This document shows, piece by piece, positions 22,384-35,821 of a stretch of 49,353 nucleotides of DNA. The first letter of the stretch is position 1. Each line of letters opens with the position of its first letter. The DNA comes from Deinococcus marmoris DSM 12784 (GTDB lineage: Bacteria > Deinococcota > Deinococci > Deinococcales > Deinococcaceae): assembly GCF_000701405.1 (NCBI RefSeq), contig NZ_JNIV01000028.1, positions 1 through 49,353 of the forward strand, given 5' to 3'. Under the pieces are notes generated by a model. It was not told the DNA's origin. It was given only the letters and a program-made list of their open reading frames with translations, and made no database searches. The position numbers and the translations under genes are program-made.

Positions 22384-23409
22384 CTAAGCCACTTCCTCCC
22401 GCTCCAGCTTGGCGAAGATCATGCGCCCCACGTTGGTCTGTACATTGTTCACCACTTGCACGCGGGTCTGCTTGCCCCGGAATTTCAGGCCGTCCTCTAC
22501 CACCACCATCGTGCCGTCTTCCAGGTAGCCCACACCCTGGCCGGATTGCTGGCCGCCCTTGGTGATGGTCACCGCCAGCAGATCGCCCGCCTGCACCTGC
22601 GGTTTGAGGGCCACCGCCGCCTCATTGATGCTCAGGACCGTGACGCCGTGCAGCTTGGCGATCTTGCCCAGATTGCCGTCGTTGGTCACGATCTGGCCCC
22701 CCGTTTCGCGGGCTAGGCGGATCAGCTTGTCGTCCACGCTCTTCAGGGCCGCGTCGTCCCAGTCCTCGATGCGGATGGGCTTCAGCTCGCGCAGTTCTTC
22801 CAGCAGCCCCAGACCGCGTTTGCCGCGCGTGCGCTTCTGCGCGTCGCCGCTGTCGGACAGGAGTTGAAGCTCGCGCAGGATGAACCCCGGCACCACCAGT
22901 TCGCCGTCCAGAAACCCGGCACGCACCAGTTCCAGAATGCGTCCGTCGATGATTACATTGCTGTCCAGCAGCTTGCTGCCGCTGCGGCGGCGCACCTGCG
23001 GAAAGGCCAGCATCCCAAACGCCTCGGCGTGGCCCACCGCGAAATTGACGAAGAACACCGCCAGAATCACCGTGACCAGCAGGTTCCAGAACCAGTTGAA
23101 AAAGGGCAGGCTCTGAAACAGACTGCTTAAGAGGACACTGAGGAGCAGGGCCACGATCAGGCCGAAGGTTGCCGCCGCCACCGTGCGCGGCGACAGGCCC
23201 GCGTACCAGCGCGAGAAGCGGCCCACGCTGCCGGTCAGCAGTTTCTCGGCGCGCGGGGCGAACAGCAGCGCGATCAGGCTGCCCGCCAGCATCAGGCTGA
23301 GGGTATTGACCCGGTTGAGGTCCGTGGGCTGCGCCGAGGCCAGCGCCTGCCCAGCCAGCCACCCCAGCAACAATCCCAGCCCCATGACAAACAGACGAAC
23401 AGCCAGCAC
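22384..23409 (-). CDS. PIN-TRAM membrane protein (YacL-like)
   Basis: 341 aa. The first about 130 residues hold four hydrophobic segments (for example LFVMGLGLLLGWLAGQAL and VTVILAVFFVNFAVG). A PIN domain follows, LLDSNVIIDGRILELVRAGFLDG, VPGFILRELQ and IVTNDGNLGKIA, with the acidic residues of a PIN ribonuclease, then a TRAM domain near the C-terminus (VGYLEDGTMVVVEDG). This is the YacL/PilT-N architecture found in many bacteria; the RNA target is unknown. The start is GTG 23409, seven bases after TACACT on the minus strand, so leaderless. It is not part of an operon; the MFS gene upstream ends 80 bases away. Confidence 0.9.
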   Translation of the reverse strand: MLAVRLFVMGLGLLLGWLAGQALASAQPTDLNRVNTLSLMLAGSLIALLFAPRAEKLLTGSVGRFSRWYAGLSPRTVAAATFGLIVALLLSVLLSSLFQSLPFFNWFWNLLVTVILAVFFVNFAVGHAEAFGMLAFPQVRRRSGSKLLDSNVIIDGRILELVRAGFLDGELVVPGFILRELQLLSDSGDAQKRTRGKRGLGLLEELRELKPIRIEDWDDAALKSVDDKLIRLARETGGQIVTNDGNLGKIAKLHGVTVLSINEAAVALKPQVQAGDLLAVTITKGGQQSGQGVGYLEDGTMVVVEDGLKFRGKQTRVQVVNNVQTNVGRMIFAKLEREEVA

Positions 23410-23488
23410 GCCCCATAGTGTAGCGGCTGAGATGGTGTGAAACGGTTCAGAGGGCGGGATTCAGGGCAGGCGAATCGCAAGGCTGCCC

Positions 23489-24865
23489 TCAACCGCCAGA
23501 TCCGCCCTCCTGCGCCGCCGCCGTCACCATTTTTGGCGCTTCTTCCACCCGCCGGATCACCGGATTGAACAGTTGCGCCGCCGTCACCCCGGCCAGCAGC
23601 AGGCCCGCGACGATGGCAACATGGCCCCCGGCATAGCGCGCGGCCAGCAATCCGGCCAGCGCAGTGCTGAGGGGCGAGGTGAACTGCGCGATCAGGCGGC
23701 GCACGCTGAACACGCGGCCCTGCATGGCGGGCGGCACCTGCGACTGCCAGATGCTCTGCGAGTGCGCGTTCATGGCCGGATAGGTCAGGCCCAGGACGAA
23801 CAGCGCCGCACTGGCCCCCAGCACCGTGGAGCTGAAGCCGAAGGCCGCCAGCGCCAGCCCCGACACGAGCATCGGCAGCAGCACGCCCAGCACCCGCTGC
23901 GTTTTCAGGCCGCCCCACACGCTGATCAGGATGCCGCCCAGCACACCCCCCACACTCTGCGTGATGGTCAGGGTGGCCAGCGCGGCGGTCAGGGTGCTGC
24001 CCCGACTCTGCCAGTCGGCGGCCAGCCCGAACTTGACGATCAGCGGCTCCAGCACGCCCAGTCCGCTGCCGCATAGATTGGCGACGGCGAAGGTGAGAAG
24101 CAGCGCCAGCAGCGGCTTTCGGCTGCCGATGAACTTCCACCCGAAGGCCATGTCCTCCTTAAAGGAACGCGGCTGGCTGCGGTCCGTGACCTCTTTCGGG
24201 GACGGAACATGCAGGCGCGAGAGGATCAACGCGGCCACCACAAAGCTCAGGCCGTCCACGGCGTAGGCGAAGGGCACGCCGTTTTGCAGGCCCGAGAGCC
24301 AACCAGGCAAGGCATCAGATTTTCGCAGCAGCGCGGGCACGCCGATCAGCAACGCGGCCACCGCCGGACCCACCAGTCCGGCCAGACTCCAGATGGTCTG
24401 CATCATGCCGTTGGCGCGCGGCAGGCGCTCCTTGGGAACCAGCGTGGTGTAACTTGCATCGAAGGCCGAGCCGTGGAACGTTCCCACCAGCCCCATCAGG
24501 CCGGAGACGAGAACCAGCGCCCACAGCGGCGCGGCAGGCAGCAGCAGCAGGCCCAGGATGCTGAAGGTCAGCAGCGCGCCCAGCAGGTCTGCGGCCAGCA
24601 TGATGCGGCGGCGGTCATGGCGGTCTGTCCACGTTCCGGCCAGCGGCGCAGTCAGGGTGGCGGCCAGACCCCAGGCCAGCGCCGTGGCCGACAGCGCCAG
24701 TGCCAGTTGCGGCTTTTGCTCGGCCAGCGGAAAGCGCGTGACGGTCAGGTAGATGTTGAAGGCAAAACCCGCCACCGCTGATCCCAGCACACTCAGGGCC
24801 TGCGAACTCCACAGCCACACGAAGGTGCGCCAGCCATCAGGGGCGGGTTGGGGTGCAGAGGTCAT
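23489..24865 (-). CDS. MFS transporter, macrolide-efflux-like
   Basis: 458 aa with about twelve hydrophobic segments. The N-terminal half has the MFS loop TDRHDRRRIMLAADLLG between TM2 and TM3, equivalent to the GxxxDRxGRR motif, and LGSAVAGFAFNIYLTVTRFPL in TM1. The central loop carries PSPKEVTDRSQPRSFKEDMAFGWKF, split here over positions about 222-250. The pattern is that of MFS_3/MefA-like drug exporters, but substrate cannot be inferred. The start is ATG 24865, eight bases after TAAATT on the minus strand. It is a single-gene unit in the inner membrane between two unrelated minus-strand genes. Confidence 0.88.
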   Translation of the reverse strand: MTSAPQPAPDGWRTFVWLWSSQALSVLGSAVAGFAFNIYLTVTRFPLAEQKPQLALALSATALAWGLAATLTAPLAGTWTDRHDRRRIMLAADLLGALLTFSILGLLLLPAAPLWALVLVSGLMGLVGTFHGSAFDASYTTLVPKERLPRANGMMQTIWSLAGLVGPAVAALLIGVPALLRKSDALPGWLSGLQNGVPFAYAVDGLSFVVAALILSRLHVPSPKEVTDRSQPRSFKEDMAFGWKFIGSRKPLLALLLTFAVANLCGSGLGVLEPLIVKFGLAADWQSRGSTLTAALATLTITQSVGGVLGGILISVWGGLKTQRVLGVLLPMLVSGLALAAFGFSSTVLGASAALFVLGLTYPAMNAHSQSIWQSQVPPAMQGRVFSVRRLIAQFTSPLSTALAGLLAARYAGGHVAIVAGLLLAGVTAAQLFNPVIRRVEEAPKMVTAAAQEGGSGG

Positions 24866-24942
24866 CTGAGATTAATTTACGGCGCTGCGGAGGGCAGAGA
24901 ACATAGGCCATCTGGCGGGGTGGCGCCCCGCTCAGCGCGGCT

Positions 24943-25779
24943 TCAGCGTCGCCGCAAAGCGCTCAGGATGCCCGCCGCGATTTCCTCCACGCTGGTACTC
25001 GTCGTGTCGCGCACCGGCAGGCCCACGCGCTGGAACAGGCGTTCGGCGCGGCGGACCTCGAATTCGCACTGTTCGGGGCTGGCGTAGCGGCTGCCCGCCT
25101 TGCGCTGCGTGCGAATGGCGTGCAGGCGGCGCGGATCGATGGTCAGGCCGTACAGCTTGTCGCGGTGCTTTTCCAGCGGAACGGGCAGGGTCTCGCGCTC
25201 GAAGTCGTCCTCGGCCAGCGGGTAATTGCTGGCGCGGACGCCGTGCTGCAACGCCAGAAACAGGCTGGTGGGGGTCTTGCCCACCCGGCTGACCCCCACC
25301 AGGATCACGTCGGCCAGCCCGTACTGCCGGTCACCGATGCCGTCGTCGGTGGCCAGGGCAAAATCCAGCGCCTCCATGCGGCCCAGGTACGCGCCCGAGT
25401 CGTGCATGTCGTGGTAGTTGCCCACCGTGCGCGCCGCCGTCTGCGCCAGCTCTACCTCCAGATCGTTGATACCGGGGGTCAGCAGATCGAACAGGCGGGC
25501 GGGGGCGGCCTGCAACTCGGCCAGGACTTCGGGCTGGGTCACGGTGGTAAAGAGGATCGGGCGCTCACCCGCCGCGCTCAGGGCCGCCACTTCCTGCGCC
25601 ACTGCCCGCGCCGCCGCCACGTCCGCCGTGAAGGGACGCGAGATGTAACGCAGCGGCTGCCCCGGAAAATGCGCCAGCAGCGCGCGGGCGATGTTGTCGG
25701 CGGTCAGGCCGGTGTGGTCGCTGACGAGCAGCACGGCGCGGGTGGTCAGCACGGCGCTGGCAGGCGGGATGGAAGGCAT
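24943..25779 (-). CDS. ppsR: PEP synthase regulatory protein (bifunctional kinase/pyrophosphorylase)
   Basis: 278 aa, DUF299/PSRP family. It switches PEP synthase off by ADP-dependent phosphorylation of a Thr near the catalytic His and back on by phosphorolysis. Signature parts are visible: [20 protein letters not shown], the P-loop-like [15 protein letters not shown], and [17 protein letters not shown], ending VEEIAAGIL. It is divergent from ppsA, with 158 bases between the start codons, a clear functional link. The start is ATG 25779, where homology begins; an upstream in-frame ATG at 25830 lies in the intergenic region. Assignment as the PpsA rather than PPDK regulator follows from the neighbour. 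Confidence 0.92.
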   Translation of the reverse strand: MPSIPPASAVLTTRAVLLVSDHTGLTADNIARALLAHFPGQPLRYISRPFTADVAAARAVAQEVAALSAAGERPILFTTVTQPEVLAELQAAPARLFDLLTPGINDLEVELAQTAARTVGNYHDMHDSGAYLGRMEALDFALATDDGIGDRQYGLADVILVGVSRVGKTPTSLFLALQHGVRASNYPLAEDDFERETLPVPLEKHRDKLYGLTIDPRRLHAIRTQRKAGSRYASPEQCEFEVRRAERLFQRVGLPVRDTTSTSVEEIAAGILSALRRR

Positions 25780-25937
25780 GGCCCCAGCGTGACAGGTCCG
25801 GCGGTGGGGGTGTCGCTGCCCCCGACACACCCTGCCCCCAACGCCCCACGCCCGCCCAAACCCGTTAAGCTGTGGGAGTATCCAACACTAACCCAGATGC
25901 TTTTCGCTCTTTCTATCCCACAGCAACGGAGAAACCC

Positions 25938-28313
<2,376 letters not shown>

Positions 28314-28375
28314 GCGAGATCAGAAGGTTTGGGACAGATCCCTTTATGACTTGACCGGGGAGGGGCGGGAGCCGT

Positions 28376-29161
28376 TTACACCAAGCGTTTCCGCCCCGCA
28401 TACGTCACAACCTGTCCGCCCACCCCTGCAATCAACGCCGCCGCATCCCCAAATCGGTACCCCACTTCCCCTGGCTTGTGCGCGTCGCTGCCCAGCACAA
28501 ACCCAATACCGCGCTTCACCGCCTCCGCAACCAAGTCCGGCGAGGGATACGCCTCAGCCACCGGCTTGCGCCAGCCTGCCGTGTTGAAATCCAGACTCAG
28601 GCCAGCTTCCGCAACCGCGTCCAGCGCCCGCAACGCCGCCGCGCCGCCGGGGTCACGGTGGCCGAATTTCTTGGGCAGATCTAGATGGCCAATGGAGTCG
28701 AACAGGCCGGAGCGGGCCGCGCCTTCTATCAGCGCGTAGTAGTCGCCGTACAGACCCGCCAGATCGCGCGCCTCGTATTCAGCCACAAATTCCGGGTTGT
28801 CGAAGCCCCACGCGCCGATGTAATGCACGCTGCCGATCACGTAGTCCCAGTCGTGCGCGCTCAGTAGCCCTTCCACGAAACGCTCGGTGCCAGGGTGAAA
28901 GTCGGCCTCCAGGCCCAGCCGCACGTCCAAGCGTCTGGCGAAGTCGGCCTGCACGGCGCGGACCTGATCCACGTATTCCTGCAACTGGTCCAGGCGCATC
29001 CGCCACGGCGCGTCGTACCACGCGGGCATGGGGCAGTGATCGGTGAAGCACAGGCCCGCTAAACCCGCGTCCAGGGCGGCCTGGGCGTATTTGCGAGGCG
29101 TGCCCGTGGCGTGGCCGCACAGCGGCGTGTGCAGGTGGGAATCGAACAGGCGAGGGAGCAT
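28376..29161 (-). CDS. PHP-family phosphatase, histidinol-phosphatase-like
   Basis: 261 aa. PHP metal-site motifs appear in the usual order: FDSHLHTPLCGHA, CFTDHCPMP, LGLEADFHPG, YVIGSVHYIG, IGHLDLPKKFG and FVLGSDAHKPGEVG. These are those of the HisJ/HisK class, which removes phosphate from L-histidinol phosphate in histidine synthesis. No other his gene is nearby, so another PHP substrate cannot be excluded. The start is ATG 29161, seven bases after TACGCT on the minus strand (29174-29169), so probably leaderless. It converges on ppsA with 62 bases between the ends and no convincing terminator. Confidence 0.85.
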   Translation of the reverse strand: MLPRLFDSHLHTPLCGHATGTPRKYAQAALDAGLAGLCFTDHCPMPAWYDAPWRMRLDQLQEYVDQVRAVQADFARRLDVRLGLEADFHPGTERFVEGLLSAHDWDYVIGSVHYIGAWGFDNPEFVAEYEARDLAGLYGDYYALIEGAARSGLFDSIGHLDLPKKFGHRDPGGAAALRALDAVAEAGLSLDFNTAGWRKPVAEAYPSPDLVAEAVKRGIGFVLGSDAHKPGEVGYRFGDAAALIAGVGGQVVTYAGRKRLV

Positions 29162-29206
29162 GGGGGACAGCGTACGCGAGGGCGGAGGGTTCAGGAGCAG
29201 GGGGCG

Positions 29207-30142
29207 TCAGTCTGCGCCGGGCACAGGGTCAGTCCGCCGCGCCGGGGGCCACACCCGCCGCCCGAACACATGCAGCAGCAGCCCCACGGCAATTAGGGCC
29301 GCGCCCGCCACCTTGCCCGGTGGAAAGACCTCGTGGTAGACGATAGCGCTGGAGATCAGCCCAAACACGGGGACCAGCAAGGAGAGCGGCGCGACGCGTC
29401 CGGCACCGTGGCGCTGGATCAGCAGGGACCACACGCCGAAGCCCAGCACAGTATTCGCCAGTCCCATGTACAGCACGGCGGCCCACAGCTCCCAGCCGCC
29501 GTGAAACAGCGCACGGGCCACTGCGTCCCAGCCGTTGACCACGCCCGACAGCAGGGTCAGAGGAAGAGGGGCGATCAGGCTGCTCCAGATCACCAGCGAG
29601 AAGACGTTCGCGCCGCCCGAGGCCCGCACCAGCAGGTTACTGACCGCCCAGCCCAGCGCGGCCACCAGCGTCAGGCCCAGCCCCAGAACGCTGACCTGCC
29701 CACCCGACAGCAGCCCGATCACCGCCATGCCCGCGAAGGCCAGCGTGATGCCCGCCGCCTGCCACGGCTGAATGCGTTCGCCCAGAAAAGCGGCGGCCAG
29801 CAGCGCCGTGAAGAACGCCTGAATCTGCATCAGCAACGAGGCCAGCCCGGCGTTGAGGCCCAGCGCAATCGCCAGATACAGCAGCCCGAACTGCACCACG
29901 CCCACCGCCACGCCGTAGCCCCACAAAATTCGGGCAGGAACGGCGGGAGGTCTGACGAAAAACACCGCCGGAACTGCCGCCACCGCGAAACGCAGGGCGG
30001 CCACCAGCAACGGCGGCGCATCGGCCACGGACCACTTGATCACCACGAAATTCAGGCCCCAGATCAGTGTGATCAGCAGCGCCAGCAGCAGGCCGCGCGT
30101 CCCGAGAGGCTGGGTTCCGGGCGCGGGGGCAGAAACGGTCAT
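29207..30142 (-). CDS. EamA (DMT superfamily) transporter
   Basis: 311 aa, with ten hydrophobic segments in two EamA halves. The first half starts LLLALLITLIWGLNFVVIKW, and the second starts VLGLGLTLVAALGWAVSNLLV; both show the W-x-x-N/S-F/L pattern of this family of metabolite exporters. FGLISSAIVYHEVFPPGKVAG near the C-terminus is the typical last repeat. Family members export amino acids or other small molecules; the substrate here is unknown. The start is ATG 30142, nine bases after TACACT. It is divergent from argF, with 88 bases between, so an arginine-related substrate is possible but unproven. Confidence 0.88.
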   Translation of the reverse strand: MTVSAPAPGTQPLGTRGLLLALLITLIWGLNFVVIKWSVADAPPLLVAALRFAVAAVPAVFFVRPPAVPARILWGYGVAVGVVQFGLLYLAIALGLNAGLASLLMQIQAFFTALLAAAFLGERIQPWQAAGITLAFAGMAVIGLLSGGQVSVLGLGLTLVAALGWAVSNLLVRASGGANVFSLVIWSSLIAPLPLTLLSGVVNGWDAVARALFHGGWELWAAVLYMGLANTVLGFGVWSLLIQRHGAGRVAPLSLLVPVFGLISSAIVYHEVFPPGKVAGAALIAVGLLLHVFGRRVWPPARRTDPVPGAD

Positions 30143-30216
30143 GTGGGCAAAAGTGTAACGCCGGGCCAGGAAAGGCCGTCCCCCTTCGCTGGATGCATGA
30201 TTAAACGTTCTCTGCG

Positions 30217-30222
30217 TATACT
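30217..30222 (+). promoter_or_regulatory. -10 box of argF
   Basis: TATACT at 30217-30222, eight bases before ATG 30231, with no ribosome binding site between. No good -35 was seen. It supports the longer N-terminus of ArgF. Confidence 0.6.
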
Positions 30223-30230
30223 CCTTGCCT

Positions 30231-31274
<1,044 letters not shown>

Positions 31275-31297
31275 GCGTTCGACGCTAGGGTGTGAGC

Positions 31298-31954
31298 ATG
31301 CAAGTGGGAGTCGTCACAGTGGACGCTGAAGGGGCCATCACGCTTCCGGCAGAGGCAGTGCAAGCGCTGGGAATCGCGGAGGGCGACGTGTGCTGTTTTG
31401 TTACAGACGAGCAGGGCCGCATCACCCTCCAACTCCTGCGCAGGACCCTGATGAGTGAACAGGATGAATGGCTTGATCTGGTCAACCGTCACAATCAGGT
31501 CATCGGCCAGATCACGCGGGAAGATGCCTGGGCCAAGCGTCAGCCCGTGCGCGTTATCAACGCCTTTCTGATCAACTCGCGCGGCGAATTGTGGATTCCA
31601 CGCCGCACCGCCTCCAAACGGATGTTTCCGAACTGTTTGGATATGGGCGTGGGCGGTTATGTGGAACGCGGCGAGGACTACTTCAGCGCCTTTAGCCGCG
31701 AGACGCGCGAGGAATTGAATCTGGACGTGGATGGGCTGGACTGGCGAGAAATCGCCGTTCTCTCCCCTTTCCATACAGGTCTGAGCGCGTTCATGCGGGT
31801 CTACGAGATCAGGACTGATAGCGCGTCCGACTTTAATCCCGCCGATTTCAGCGAGGCGTGGTGGCTGACGCCTGCCGAAGTGCTGGCCCGCATTGCTGCG
31901 GGAGAACCGGCCAAGAGCGATCTGGCCGAACTTGTGCGGCGGTGCTATCCATGA
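31298..31954 (+). CDS. AbrB-like domain fused to Nudix hydrolase
   Basis: 218 aa. The first about 48 residues (MQVGVVTVDAEGAITLPAEA, then VQALGIAEGD and GRITLQLL) have the AbrB/SpoVT swapped-hairpin pattern, normally DNA-binding. From MSEQDEWLDLVNRHNQVIGQ onward it is a Nudix protein of the IPP-isomerase-like/Orf135 class, with DMGVGGYVERGEDYFSAFSR and the box core RETREEL intact apart from Gly to Asn after it. Nudix enzymes cleave nucleoside diphosphate derivatives; the substrate is unknown. The start is ATG 31298, six bases after TAGGGT; an alternative start at 31451 (AGGACC upstream) would give the Nudix part alone. It overlaps the next gene by four bases (ATGA). Confidence 0.82.
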   Translation: MQVGVVTVDAEGAITLPAEAVQALGIAEGDVCCFVTDEQGRITLQLLRRTLMSEQDEWLDLVNRHNQVIGQITREDAWAKRQPVRVINAFLINSRGELWIPRRTASKRMFPNCLDMGVGGYVERGEDYFSAFSRETREELNLDVDGLDWREIAVLSPFHTGLSAFMRVYEIRTDSASDFNPADFSEAWWLTPAEVLARIAAGEPAKSDLAELVRRCYP

Positions 31955-32535
31955 CCCCCCACCGCGTCGTCCTGCGCCATCTGCGCCCCCAGGACGCTCC
32001 CGCTTTCGTGGCCTACCGCAACGATCCAGAAATCGCGCGTTTCCAGGGCTGGACCCTGCCGTATGCCCTGAAAGACGCCGAAGCCCTGATCGAGAAGATG
32101 TACACGCGCACGCCAGAACAACCGGGCTGGACGCAACTGGCCCTGGTGGATGCCAGCACCGGGGAACTGCTTGGGGATTTCGCGGTCAATCGGGCTGTCC
32201 CTGATCACGGCGCACAGGCCGAGATCGGCTTCACGCTGGCCCGGCACGCCCAGGGGCGCGGGCTGGCGTCCGAGGGGCTGGGGCTGTTGCTGGCGCAACT
32301 GTTCGGCCCATACGGCCTGCACCGCGTCTACGCCCACATCGACCCGCGCAATGCTCCCGCCGCCGCGCTGCTGCACCGCGCAGGCTTTCGCCACGAGGGC
32401 ACGGCGCTGGAAAGTTACTTGCACGCGACTTCTGAATATGGCGGAGAATGGACCGACGACGCCCTGTATGGGCTGCTGGCGCGGGAGTGGCGCAGTCACG
32501 CCAAACAGTCAGAACAAGGAGATGGCCTGATATGA
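31951..32535 (+). CDS. GNAT-family N-acetyltransferase (RimJ/RimL type)
   Basis: 194 aa. N-terminal [21 protein letters not shown] is the usual beta1-alpha1 part; the acetyl-CoA loop is [19 protein letters not shown] (Q/RxxGxG/A pattern) and [22 protein letters not shown] is the C-terminal hallmark. The enzyme would acetylate a protein N-terminus or small amine; the target is unknown. The start ATG 31951 overlaps the Nudix stop (ATGA) and its stop overlaps the argC start (32532-32535), so it is translated within a tight arginine cluster. Acetylation in arginine synthesis (ArgJ or ArgA type) is a different fold, so no direct link is implied. Confidence 0.87.
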   Translation: MTPHRVVLRHLRPQDAPAFVAYRNDPEIARFQGWTLPYALKDAEALIEKMYTRTPEQPGWTQLALVDASTGELLGDFAVNRAVPDHGAQAEIGFTLARHAQGRGLASEGLGLLLAQLFGPYGLHRVYAHIDPRNAPAAALLHRAGFRHEGTALESYLHATSEYGGEWTDDALYGLLAREWRSHAKQSEQGDGLI

Positions 32536-33446
32536 CCCCCAAAATCTTCATCGACGGCGAGGCGGGAACCACTGGCCTGCAAATCCGCACCCGCCTCCAG
32601 AACAGAACCGATATCGAGTTACTGAGGATTGATCCGGCGCAGCGCAAGGACGCGGGCGCGCGGGCCGAATTGCTGAACGCGGCAGACCTGAGCATTCTGT
32701 GCCTGCACGACGACGCAGCGCGCGAGGCGCTGATCCTGACCACCAACCCCCATGCCCGCCTGCTGGACGCCAGCACCGCCCACCGAACGGATAAAAACTG
32801 GGTCTTCGGCTTTCCCGAGCTGAACGCCACCCAGCCGGAGCGTATCCGCACGGCGCGGCTGGTGTCCAATCCAGGCTGCTACAGCACTGGGGCGATTGCG
32901 CTGCTGGCCCCGTTGACGGCGGCAGGCCTGCTTCCCGGCGATTTTCCCCTGACCATTCAGGGCTACAGCGGCTACAGCGGCGGCGGACGCGCGCTGGTGG
33001 ACGCCCACGAGAAAGGCGAGGCCCACCCCATGCGCGGCGATTTCATCAGTTACGGGCTGACGCTGGACCACAAGCATGTGCCCGAGATCATGTACTACGG
33101 CGGGTTGTCACGGACACCCATCTTCACGCCGCATGTGGGCGGCTGGGCGCAGGGCATGACCGTGAATATTCCGCTGCATCTGGGCGAATTGGGTGTGACG
33201 GCAGATGCTCTTCGGGACGCACTGGCGGCCCACTATGCTGGACAGAAATACGTGCGCGTCTTTTCTGAGGCCGACAATCCCGCCGTCCTTGATCCGCAGA
33301 CCCTCAACGGCAGCAACGATCTGGAGCTGTTCGTCTACGGCTCAGCAGACGGGCAGCGGGCAGTGCTGGCGGCGCGGCTGGACAACCTGGGCAAGGGGGC
33401 GGGCGGCGCAGCGGTGCAGAATCTGGAGCTGATGCTGAACCTCTAA
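32532..33446 (+). CDS. argC: N-acetyl-gamma-glutamyl-phosphate reductase, short type
   Basis: 304 aa, the shorter of the two known ArgC types. It reduces N-acetylglutamyl phosphate to the semialdehyde with [22 protein letters not shown] is the nucleotide-binding start, [14 protein letters not shown] carries the catalytic Cys116, and [14 protein letters not shown] with HKHVPEI follow. A ribosome binding site (AAGGAGATGG) precedes ATG 32532, which overlaps the GNAT stop. It forms the end of the argF-Nudix-GNAT-argC cluster; argB, the preceding enzyme, is at 41195-41944 in another unit. Confidence 0.95.
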   Translation: MTPKIFIDGEAGTTGLQIRTRLQNRTDIELLRIDPAQRKDAGARAELLNAADLSILCLHDDAAREALILTTNPHARLLDASTAHRTDKNWVFGFPELNATQPERIRTARLVSNPGCYSTGAIALLAPLTAAGLLPGDFPLTIQGYSGYSGGGRALVDAHEKGEAHPMRGDFISYGLTLDHKHVPEIMYYGGLSRTPIFTPHVGGWAQGMTVNIPLHLGELGVTADALRDALAAHYAGQKYVRVFSEADNPAVLDPQTLNGSNDLELFVYGSADGQRAVLAARLDNLGKGAGGAAVQNLELMLNL

Positions 33447-33464
33447 GACGGCCCTATCTCAAGA

Positions 33465-34319
33465 CTACTTTGCTGGGCAGGCCACGCGCCGGTAAGCGGC
33501 CTCGCGCCCGCCGCGCAGATACGGGTCTTTGAACATCGAATTGATCTTCAGGCGGCTGGCCCCGGCGCAGTTCAGGAATTTCTGCCTGTACTCCACGTTC
33601 AGGGCAGGCTTGCCGCGCCGGACGTACTCGGCCAGCGGCTCACACTCGTCAAATTCATGGCAGCTCTCGTTCAGGATGCCGTCGAACTTGTCAGCCAGCC
33701 GCCGCCCGGTGCGGTCTTTCAGCAGCACCTTATCGGGGCCGTTTTTCTGGAAGATCGCCAGCCCCTGCGCGTGCGCCTCGTCGGCCAGCCAGCCGGAGAA
33801 ATCCACCTGATCCTGAAGGGAGATCACGCCCCCCGGCACGTTTTCGTCGTTCTGGAGGTTGTCCGGCTCCAGCGCCTGAAACCCTTTCTTGCGGCACATC
33901 CGCAGCCTCTGGCGCAGAATAGCGGCCAGCACCGAATGGGGCCGGAAGACGTCACGCACGTCCACGAACGCCTCGTCCTGCCAGTTGGGGTCCACACCCA
34001 GTTTCAGCCGGGCCGGGTAACGCGCAGAGTCGGGGCGGTACGGCTCATAGCTTCCAGCGTTGATGTAGCACACCGTGTACAGGCCCTGTCTTTTAAGCTG
34101 GGCCACCTGCGCCGCCGTGGTCTCGAAGCCGTCCAGATCGATCAGCCTGATGCCCGGCGGAACGCGGACCTGCGCCGCCGTCTGCGCGCCGATCTGCCAG
34201 TCCCAGCCGTACAGCCCGGCGGGCGGCGGCTGAATGCGCGGCACAGGCAGACCCAGCCCCGACTCGCTCAGCAAACCACACACCGTCAGGATGCCCAGAG
34301 CCAGCCCCGCCTTTCTCAT
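33465..34319 (-). CDS. GH114-family secreted glycosidase-like protein
   Basis: 284 aa with an N-terminal signal peptide (MRKAGLALGILTVCGLLS), so it acts outside the membrane. The body matches GH114 endo-alpha-1,4-polygalactosaminidase-like proteins: LYGWDWQIG, IRLIDLDGFETTAAQVAQL, TVCYINAGSYEPYRPD, then KKGFQALEPDNLQND, which holds the conserved acidic pair, and FDGILNESCHEFDEC. Members degrade or modify galactosamine-rich exopolysaccharide; specificity here is an inference. ATG 34319 lies six bases after TAGGGT on the minus strand. It converges on argC with 18 bases between stops. Neighbouring envelope genes (34782-37078) support a surface-polysaccharide role. Confidence 0.82.
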   Translation of the reverse strand: MRKAGLALGILTVCGLLSESGLGLPVPRIQPPPAGLYGWDWQIGAQTAAQVRVPPGIRLIDLDGFETTAAQVAQLKRQGLYTVCYINAGSYEPYRPDSARYPARLKLGVDPNWQDEAFVDVRDVFRPHSVLAAILRQRLRMCRKKGFQALEPDNLQNDENVPGGVISLQDQVDFSGWLADEAHAQGLAIFQKNGPDKVLLKDRTGRRLADKFDGILNESCHEFDECEPLAEYVRRGKPALNVEYRQKFLNCAGASRLKINSMFKDPYLRGGREAAYRRVACPAK

Positions 34320-34411
34320 CCTTGTACCCTATCCCCAAAATAAGCCCGACGGCGGCTGCTGACCTGATGTACAGTAAGCAGACCGACAATTCACCCCCTG
34401 GAGGAATCCCT

Positions 34412-34741
34412 ATGGCAGCGAAGTTCGTGTTGAAGATGTCCGGCGATCAGTTCATGTTCAATCTGGTGTCCGGCAACGGCCAGACCCTGCTGACCAGCGA
34501 GCGCTACACCACCAGGGCCGCCGCAACAAACGGCATCGCCTCGGTCAAGAAGAACGCCGCCAACGACAGGATGTACGAGATGACCGCCAGCGGCAAACGC
34601 TTCAACCTCAAGGCGGGCAACGGTCAGGTGATCGGCGGCAGCCAGAACTACGCCAGCGAGGACAGCGCCAGAGCGGGCATGGAATCGGTCAAGGGCGCAG
34701 CAGCGGAAGCGCTGGTAGACGATCAGACGGCAGAGACCTGA
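34412..34741 (+). CDS. YegP-like DUF1508 protein
   Basis: 109 aa made of two tandem DUF1508 repeats: KFVLKMSGDQFMFNLVSGNG with NGIASVKKNAAND, then MYEMTASGKRFNLKAGNGQV with ARAGMESVKGAA. No signal peptide is seen, so it is cytosolic. The function of the family is not established. ATG 34412 has GGAGGAAT nine bases upstream; the start at 34322 lies before this site. A TACAGT -10 box is at 34370-34375 without a clear -35. It is a single-gene unit between minus-strand genes, 92 bases from the divergent GH114 start. Confidence 0.85.
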   Translation: MAAKFVLKMSGDQFMFNLVSGNGQTLLTSERYTTRAAATNGIASVKKNAANDRMYEMTASGKRFNLKAGNGQVIGGSQNYASEDSARAGMESVKGAAAEALVDDQTAET

Positions 34742-34781
34742 CTGAATCAGCCCTGAGAAGAACAGACCCGGTTGAGCGGCC

Positions 34782-35732
<951 letters not shown>

Positions 35733-35821
35733 GCCCGATACTTTACTCGCCTACTGTGAAAAGTAAAGTGGGTTTGTGCGGACAGGTGAAGTGCTGTCCG
35801 TTCCCGCACCTGACGGCCTGG